In this document: positions 43,853 to 49,522 of the stretch, piece by piece
Numbering within the stretch: the stretch's first letter is position 1
Layout of the letters: each line of letters opens with the position of its first letter
Origin: Spirochaetaceae bacterium bin103
GTDB lineage: Bacteria > Spirochaetota > Spirochaetia > SZUA-6 > Bin103
Assembly: GCA_002238925.1 (NCBI GenBank)
Contig: MPNH01000038.1
Location: forward strand, 1 to 52,309
Direction of reading: 5' to 3'
DNA length: 52,309 nt
Program-made: the position numbers and the translations under genes
Notes under the pieces: generated by a model
Told to the model about the DNA's origin: nothing
The model's input: only the letters and a program-made list of their open reading frames with translations
The model's database searches: none

Positions 43853-44815
43853 CGGACACCGCGCCGGCGTCCGATTGGTCGCCGATCGGCCTCGGCACCT
43901 GGGCGATGGGCGGGCAGGGCTGGCGCTACTCCTGGGGGCGCCAGGACGAAGCCCGCTCCGCGGCCACCATCGTGCGCGCCGTGGATTTGGGCATCGACTG
44001 GATCGACACCGCCCCCGTGTACGGAGTCGGGTACGCCGAGGAGGTGGTCGGGCGCACGCTCGCCGCGCACGGCCTGCGGCCGCGGGTACGGCTGGCGACC
44101 AAGTGCGGCTTCCTGTGGCAGCCGGGCAGCCGGCGGCCCTATCCGCGGCTCACCGCGGCGAGCGTGTTCGACGAGGTCGAGGCCAGTCTGCGCCGCCTGC
44201 GCACCGACCGCATCGACCTGTACCAGGTGCACTGGCCGGGCCCCGACTGCGACATCGACGCCGCCTGGGAGTCGATCGGGCGCCTCGTCGAGCAGGGCAA
44301 GGTGGTGGCCGGCGGCGTGTGCAACCTGGCAACCGGCGACCTGGAGCGCCTCCACGCCGCGCGCCCGGTAGCGACCCTGCAGCTCCCCTACCACCTGCTC
44401 GACCGCACCGCCGAACCGGAACTGCTGCCGCGCTGCGCGCACCTCGGGGTAGCGGCGCTGGCCTACAGCCCGCTCGCCTCCGGCATCCTGACCGAGGCAT
44501 TCGACGCACGCCGGCGCCGCCGCCTGCCCGGCGACGATTGGCGCACCCGCGCCGCCGCCTTCAACGAACCGCTGCTGGCGCGCAACCTGCAGGCCGCCGC
44601 CGCGCTGCGCCGGTGCGCCGCCGAGCGCGGCGTCCGTGCCGAACAACTCGCCATTGCCTGGAGCGAGCCACCCCGCCGTGCGCGGCGTGCTGGTAGGCGC
44701 CCGCACCCCGCGCCAGATCGAGCAGGCCGCGCAAGCCACGAATCTGCGCCTCGACGGCGAAGCGCGCCGGCTGCTCGCCGCCGCGGTGGAGCACGCCGCG
44801 CGACCCGCAAACTGA
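43849..44815 (+). pseudogene. Aldo/keto reductase with a frameshift near its C-terminus
   Basis: An NADPH-dependent oxidoreductase of the AKR fold. Motifs include IGLGTWAMGGQGW, DWIDTAPVYGVGYAEEVVG (Asp and Tyr), RLATKCGFLW (Lys), YQVHWPGPD (His) and AYSPLASGILT. After LAIAW (near 44665) the frame turns Arg/Pro-rich. One base away it resumes as SHPAVRGVLVGARTPRQIEQ, the normal NADPH-binding end, and stops at 44815. The 967-base span is one base over a multiple of three. A single-base error or recent mutation is likely. It is coupled to recD2 by a four-base overlap. Confidence 0.88.
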
Positions 44816-44910
44816 AAACGCCGCGGCCCGCCCATCACCCGTCGTGAAGCCACAGCATGTTCCCTCACGGTTCCGGCGGTTGGCTCTCGGCGTTCGTACA
44901 TGGCAGGTTT

Positions 44911-44947
44911 GCCGGCGTCAGGATGGGCACCATCCGGTGACGCCGGC
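44911..44947. terminator. Strong stem-loop between convergent genes
   Basis: gccggcgtca (44911-44920) pairs exactly with tgacgccggc (44938-44947). An inner hairpin GGATGG-gca-CCATCC (44921-44935) is stacked on it, with a two-base bulge. It lies between the aldo/keto reductase stop (44815) and the end of the flavoprotein gene (44985), which converge. No T tract follows, so it may be a bidirectional or Rho-assisted terminator. Confidence 0.5.
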
Positions 44948-44984
44948 GGTGCCGGCGCTTCGTTTCCGGCGTGTACGCGGCGGC

Positions 44985-46010
44985 TCAGCCGGCGGCGCGG
45001 TCCCGGCTGCTGTCCCGGCTATCGTGGCGGCGATCCTGCAGGCGGCGCCGGATGATGGCGACGATGCGCTCGCCATGGTCGCGGCCATCTTCGATGAACA
45101 CGCTGCCGGCAATGTTGCCGGCGAGCAGCGCGCCGCACACGAACAACCCCGGCACCGTGGTCTCCAGTGTGTCGGGGTCGTGCTCCGGCACGGCCGTCGC
45201 CGGGTCGCTGCCGATGCCGAGCTGGCGCAGCAGGGTGACGGTCGGCAGGTAGCCGATCTGAAACAGCACCGCGTCGTTGGCCAGCCGCTCGCGGCCGTCC
45301 GGGCCGCGCACCACGACGGCGTCCGGCTCCACGGACTCCACCGCGGTGTTGAAGCGCGCCTCGATGGCGCCGTCGGCGACGCGGTTCTCCAGTTCCGGAC
45401 GCACCCAGTACTTGACCCCGCGGCGCAACTCGGCGGATCGGTGAATCAGCGTCACCCGGGCACCGGCGCGCATCAGATCGAGCGCGGTCTCCACGGCCGA
45501 ATTGCCGCCTCCCACGACCGCCACCCGCTGGCCATAATAGGGGTGGCCGTCATGGAAGTAGTGCGAGCACTTGGGCAGATCCTCGCCCGGAATGCCGAGG
45601 CGCACCGGCGTATCGAAGAAGCCGGTCGACACCACCACCGAGTGCGCCGCGAGCGCGTAGGGTGCGCCGTGCTGCTCCGCGGTTACGGCAAAGCCGCCCG
45701 GCGTCCGGCGCAGCGCGGTAACGGTATGCCCGGTTCGCACCGGCAGGCCGTAGTGGACGGCGACGTCGCGGTAGTAGGCGACCGTCTGGCGGCGCGACGG
45801 TTTCTTGTCCGGACAGGTAAACGGCACGCCGCCGATGGCCAGCTTGTCGGGGGTGGAAAAGAAGGTCATGTCGTCCGGGAACCGGTAGATGGTGTTGGCG
45901 ATGGCGCCCTTCTCGAGGACCAGGTGATCGAGACCGGCACCGGTCGCGGCGATCGAGCACGCCAGTCCGGCCGGGCCGGCGCCGATGATGATCAACTGTC
46001 CAATGTCCAT
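44985..46010 (-). CDS. YpdA/Bdr-like FAD- and NAD(P)H-dependent disulfide reductase
   Basis: A 341-residue two-dinucleotide-fold flavoprotein. LIIIGAGPAGLACSIAATGAG (FAD, about 10-16) comes first, then FPDDMTFFSTPDKLAIGGVP as in YpdA, VAVVGGGNSAVETALDLMRAG (NADPH), and VPGLFVCGALLAGNIAGSVFIEDG. The CxxC of thioredoxin reductase is absent, as expected for YpdA/Bdr, which reduces bacillithiol-type disulfides in Firmicutes. Physiological substrate here is unknown. The C-terminal tail DRRHDSRDSSRDRAAG is low complexity. Its start overlaps the divergent glycosylase gene in some start choices. Confidence 0.88.
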   Translation of the reverse strand: MDIGQLIIIGAGPAGLACSIAATGAGLDHLVLEKGAIANTIYRFPDDMTFFSTPDKLAIGGVPFTCPDKKPSRRQTVAYYRDVAVHYGLPVRTGHTVTALRRTPGGFAVTAEQHGAPYALAAHSVVVSTGFFDTPVRLGIPGEDLPKCSHYFHDGHPYYGQRVAVVGGGNSAVETALDLMRAGARVTLIHRSAELRRGVKYWVRPELENRVADGAIEARFNTAVESVEPDAVVVRGPDGRERLANDAVLFQIGYLPTVTLLRQLGIGSDPATAVPEHDPDTLETTVPGLFVCGALLAGNIAGSVFIEDGRDHGERIVAIIRRRLQDRRHDSRDSSRDRAAG

Positions 46011-47058
46011 GGGTACAACCGTGGCGCGCGCTGACCGCGCCGACTCAAACTACGGCCCGCCGCTTGCCGCGAGCAAGCGGCACGCCGCCCCGGTCGTGCT
46101 CGACGAAACCGCGCTGGTACGGTTCCGGCGCCGGGTCTGCTGGCACGGGCGGCGCCACTACCGGCACCTGCCGTGGCGCGAAACCGGCGATCCGTACGCC
46201 ATCCTGGTATCGGAGGTAATGCTGCAGCAGACCCAGGTTACGCGCGTGCTCGACCACTACGCGCGCTTCCTCGCCCGCTTCCCGGACCCCGCCACCCTGG
46301 CCGCTGCGCCGCTGGCCGCCGTCCTGGAACGGTGGAGCGGCCTCGGCTACAACCGCCGCGCGCTGGCGCTGCAGCGCGCCGCCGGCGTCCTGGTGGGCGA
46401 ACACGGCGGCGCCCTGCCGCCCGACCGCGACGCCCTGCTGCGCCTGCCGGGGGTAGGGCCGTCCACCGCCGGCGCCCTGCTGGCGTTTGCCTTCGCGCAA
46501 CCGGCGGCGTTCATCGAGACCAACATCCGGCGCGTGTTCCTGCACCATTTCTTCCCCGCCGCCGCCACCGTCCCGGACGCGGCGCTGCTACCGCTGGTGG
46601 CGCGCACCGTCGACCGCCGCCAGCCGCGACACTGGTACCACGCGCTGATGGACTGGGGAGCCGCACTCGGCCGCCTTCCCGGCAACCCGAACCGGCGCAG
46701 CGCCCACTACAGCCGCCAGACCCCGTTCGCCGGCTCCCGCCGCGAGTTGCGCGGGCGCGTGCTGCGCCTGCTCACCGAACGGCGCTGTCTGACCTTCGAC
46801 GAGTTGCAGGAGCGCTGCCCCGACCAGCAGCTCGCCGCCGTGGTGGACGACTTGGTGGCCGAGCAGTTCCTGGAGCGTGGCGGCGCGCACGTGTGTCTTG
46901 CCGGAGAATCGGGAAGAACGCCCGGCGCGCGCGGCGTAGCGGCTGCGCAACGTTCGCACGCGCGTTCCAGCACGAAAGCGCCGGTCAAATCCTTGAATCA
47001 GTCAAGAACTACTGTGAAAGGATTTGAGAGCCGGGACACTATTAGAATTAGAACGTGA
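46009..47058 (+). CDS. MutY-like HhH-GPD DNA glycosylase without the iron-sulfur cluster
   Basis: Family of adenine-DNA glycosylases, about 349 residues. HLPWRETGDPYAILVSEVML carries the first catalytic Glu, the helix-hairpin-helix LPGVGPSTAGALLAF lies near 147, and WYHALMDWGAALGRLPGNPN follows. The four-Cys iron-sulfur motif and the C-terminal Nudix-like domain of classical MutY are absent. The second catalytic position, normally Asp in (V/L)D-x-N-V-R-R, is Glu in FIETNIRRVF, the form of a known cluster-free clade. Start choice is unsure: ATG 46009 overlaps the divergent flavoprotein start, and GTG 46021 is close. The last roughly 45 residues look random and contain a 10-bp inverted repeat. 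Confidence 0.82.
   Translation: MGTTVARADRADSNYGPPLAASKRHAAPVVLDETALVRFRRRVCWHGRRHYRHLPWRETGDPYAILVSEVMLQQTQVTRVLDHYARFLARFPDPATLAAAPLAAVLERWSGLGYNRRALALQRAAGVLVGEHGGALPPDRDALLRLPGVGPSTAGALLAFAFAQPAAFIETNIRRVFLHHFFPAAATVPDAALLPLVARTVDRRQPRHWYHALMDWGAALGRLPGNPNRRSAHYSRQTPFAGSRRELRGRVLRLLTERRCLTFDELQERCPDQQLAAVVDDLVAEQFLERGGAHVCLAGESGRTPGARGVAAAQRSHARSSTKAPVKSLNQSRTTVKGFESRDTIRIRT
46985..47037. repeat. 10-bp inverted repeat at the end of the glycosylase gene
   Basis: tcaaatcctt (46985-46994) is exactly complementary to aaggatttga (47028-47037), separated by 33 bases with a smaller hairpin (cttga / tcaag) inside. It lies in the unconserved 3' end of the glycosylase gene, just before the convergent leucine-rich-repeat gene, so it may act in transcription ending. 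Confidence 0.45.
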
Positions 47059-48733
47059 CCGGCCCGCCCACCGCCGTTCGGATGCCGTCGAAATCCGCGG
47101 GCACGTTCGGTTGCAACCCCAGGCTCACGGTGGCGCCGTCCAGGGGAGTCACCGCTATCTCGTTGCTTCTCGTATGGCCGGTCGGTACCGTGACGGTAGT
47201 TACCCCGTCAGGCAGCGCGCCACCGGACGCGCTGACCGTGGTCGTCATGTCGAAGGGCGCACCTTCGGCGACCACTACCACCACCTTGTCCGCGCCGGAA
47301 ACACGCTCGATCGTCATGGTGAATGTGAAACTCGCGCCCGGGTTATCCTCCAGGTACAGGGAGTTCAATTTGGTCAACCCATCAAACACCCCACTCGGAA
47401 GCGTCGGCAGCTGATTCATCGCCAGATCCAACCACACGAGGTTGTCCAGGGCGGAAAAAATGTCGGGCCTCAGCGTGGTCAACCGGTTGTTGGAAAGATC
47501 CAGAATCAGGTCACGGTCGCCGAGCGAATCGAACAGCCCACCCGGGAGTGTCTCCAACTGATTTCCATCCAGGCCAAGAAACCAGACGTTCAACCCGTCG
47601 AATACAGCGGCGGGCAACGTAGACAGATTGTTGAACTCCAGGTCGAGGATCTCCAGGGCGCCGAGGCCGCTGAACAGCCCGCTCGGTATCGATTCCAGCC
47701 CATTGGTGTACAGCCGCAAGGTCCGGAGGCTGTCGAGCCCGGCGAACACGTCTTCCGGAAGCGTCGTCAGCTCATTGCGCGCCAACAGCAGGGCGCCGAG
47801 GCCGGTGAGACCGGCAAAGTCGCCCGAGCGGAGCGACGAAATTCCGCTCCGGTTCAGATTCAGCGTACCGGTTACCGCGGAAAGGTGATCGTCAGTCACC
47901 GCGCTGCAGGTATCCATGTTGGCAATCAGGTCCACGATCGCCGTGCGCACTTGCAGGGTCCGGTTACAGATGCCGCCGGTCGGAACGTCCACCGGTGCCT
48001 GGTCCGCGCCGCCGTTGGCCGGAGCCCCTTCGCCGTTGGCCGGTACTTCCTCGGAGACCGCGAGTACCACAGTCACATCCACCGAAAGTTCGACCGCACC
48101 GGCGCTGGCGCGCGCGGCCAGTTCGTAGGTACCGTCGCCATCGGCGTCGTCCGGCGCCTCGTAGTCCTTGGCCGTCACGAACGCCAACCCGCCGTCCACG
48201 CTCAACGTGAAATGGGCACTGTCCGCCCCACCGGTTATCGACCACACCGCCACCACCGTCGGCATGTCGGGGACCGAGGCCCGCAACGTCCCGACCTCGG
48301 TCTTGCCCGCGACCACCGTGAACATGGTCGGGCCAACCAGCACCAACGCCCGCGACACGGTGATCGAGAACGCGCACACCGCTTCCGGGTCGTCCGACCA
48401 CGCGCATTTTACCTCGTGAGACCCGACTTCGAATGATGAGAGCGGGGGTGGCGAGCAGACGCCCGTCGCCGCCCCGTCCTTTAGTTGGACGATTGGCACA
48501 TCGTAGTCTACGTCAACAGCCAGCCCATCGTCGGACACCGCCGTCAGGTTCGCCGGACACACGGGCGCGGACAACATCTCGTGTACATTGCGGGATCCCG
48601 TGCTGAACTCGCACGCGCCGGTCACGCTCACGATGGCGGAGATCACCGCCACGAGCCGGACGCACCGAAGAAAGGAGGCCCTGCGAGACACGGAAGAACC
48701 GAATGCCTTCGGTGCCGGCGAACTTGCTTTCAT
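47048..48733 (-). CDS. Leucine-rich-repeat lipoprotein with a HYR-like domain
   Basis: A 561-residue surface protein. The signal ends at VISAIVSVTGAC, a plausible lipobox with Cys41. Residues 55-130 have a HYR-like fold (VPIVQLKDGAATGVC through VKCAWSDDPEAVCAFSITVS). Residues 131-235 form a cadherin/Ig-like beta domain (DYEAPDDADGDGTYELAARA). Eight 24-residue leucine-rich repeats follow (for example LRTLRLYTNGLESIPSGLFSGL) at about 290-470, then a Ca-binding-like or Ig-like tail. Likely exported and surface exposed, perhaps for adhesion. Base composition is lower in GC than the core genes, which suggests lateral acquisition. Confidence 0.88.
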   Translation of the reverse strand: MKASSPAPKAFGSSVSRRASFLRCVRLVAVISAIVSVTGACEFSTGSRNVHEMLSAPVCPANLTAVSDDGLAVDVDYDVPIVQLKDGAATGVCSPPPLSSFEVGSHEVKCAWSDDPEAVCAFSITVSRALVLVGPTMFTVVAGKTEVGTLRASVPDMPTVVAVWSITGGADSAHFTLSVDGGLAFVTAKDYEAPDDADGDGTYELAARASAGAVELSVDVTVVLAVSEEVPANGEGAPANGGADQAPVDVPTGGICNRTLQVRTAIVDLIANMDTCSAVTDDHLSAVTGTLNLNRSGISSLRSGDFAGLTGLGALLLARNELTTLPEDVFAGLDSLRTLRLYTNGLESIPSGLFSGLGALEILDLEFNNLSTLPAAVFDGLNVWFLGLDGNQLETLPGGLFDSLGDRDLILDLSNNRLTTLRPDIFSALDNLVWLDLAMNQLPTLPSGVFDGLTKLNSLYLEDNPGASFTFTMTIERVSGADKVVVVVAEGAPFDMTTTVSASGGALPDGVTTVTVPTGHTRSNEIAVTPLDGATVSLGLQPNVPADFDGIRTAVGGPVTF

Positions 48734-49263
48734 TTGGAACGATTATATAGGAATTGCGCTGTCGGTAAGTGCAATGCCGGCAGTGAGATAGCGGAGGCAG
48801 GGATTTCTTGCCCCACATCCCGCGGAATCCCCGAAACCATCGGGAGCACCGGTGAAAGCGCCCGATGTGGGAACTCGCTGATCGCCGGCTTCGTCATGCT
48901 GACGCGCGACTGCATCTTCGCCAGCGAGGCCGGCAACGTCCTGCCCGCGTCCTGTCGGACATGCCCGACCGCTCAACGGCCCCGAAATCTGCGAAAGCGC
49001 AATTGCCTCTTATATCGCATCACATGGCGGCGCTACCGTATGGATATCCGGGGATATCAGGGGTATTGTGACCGCATCGCCGGGCACCGGCGCCGCACGG
49101 CGTGATCGGTGCGCATGCCATTTTTCGCTGCGATGAGTGCGTTGACGTGCCGATGATACAAGTGATACGTTTGATACCCTGCCGTGTCTTGCGCCGCGGG
49201 GGCACCAAGAGCGTGCGTCGGCAGATGCCGGGAGGCGGCAGGGAACTTCTGGAGGGAGCACAA
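48734..49263. other. Gene-free region with regulatory elements
   Basis: 530 bases between the LRR gene and the small RHH gene, less GC-rich than the surroundings. A minus-strand TATAAT lies about a dozen bases upstream of the LRR start, a candidate -10. On the plus strand, TTGACG (49142-49147) is followed by three GATAC elements (49155, 49164, 49173; 9-base period) upstream of the RHH gene. No protein domain is visible in any frame. Confidence 0.5.
49142..49177 (+). promoter_or_regulatory. Candidate promoter with three GATAC direct repeats
   Basis: TTGACG (49142-49147) is followed by GATACG at 16 bases. GATAC occurs at 49155, 49164 and 49173, a regular 9-base period. The tandem layout suits a ribbon-helix-helix operator controlling the RHH protein and nrdA downstream. 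A similar GATAC pair, also preceded by the string gtttgatacc, lies upstream of the other RHH gene at 19161. Confidence 0.45.
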
Positions 49264-49521
49264 ATGCGGGCCTACGGGGCGATCAACGTCAGGCAGGTGC
49301 CGGTACGACTTCGTGACCAGTTTCACGCGGTGTGCGCGCTGCGGGGCACCTCCATGACCCGGCGGCTCATTCAGCTCATCGAGGCTGACGTGGAACGCGC
49401 CATCGACGATGGCACGTATCTTCCGGTCCCTGTCCGCGAAACGGACAATGCGGCCGGGGAAGCCGCCGTCGGTCAGAGGGAGCTCTTTCCAGAACACGCG
49501 CTACGGCGGGGGGGTACCTGA
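49264..49521 (+). CDS. Arc-like ribbon-helix-helix protein upstream of nrdA
   Basis: An 85-residue protein. The strand AINVRQVPVRLRDQFHAVCA is followed by LRGTSMTRRLIQLIEADVERA, the Arc/CopG-like helix-turn-helix pattern. The charged tail carries no known motif. The ATG at 49264 has GGAGG. Its stop is one base before the nrdA start, so it is cotranslated with ribonucleotide reductase. A role as an nrd regulator is inference, with no NrdR-type zinc ribbon or ATP-cone. Confidence 0.75.
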   Translation: MRAYGAINVRQVPVRLRDQFHAVCALRGTSMTRRLIQLIEADVERAIDDGTYLPVPVRETDNAAGEAAVGQRELFPEHALRRGGT

Positions 49522-49522
49522 G

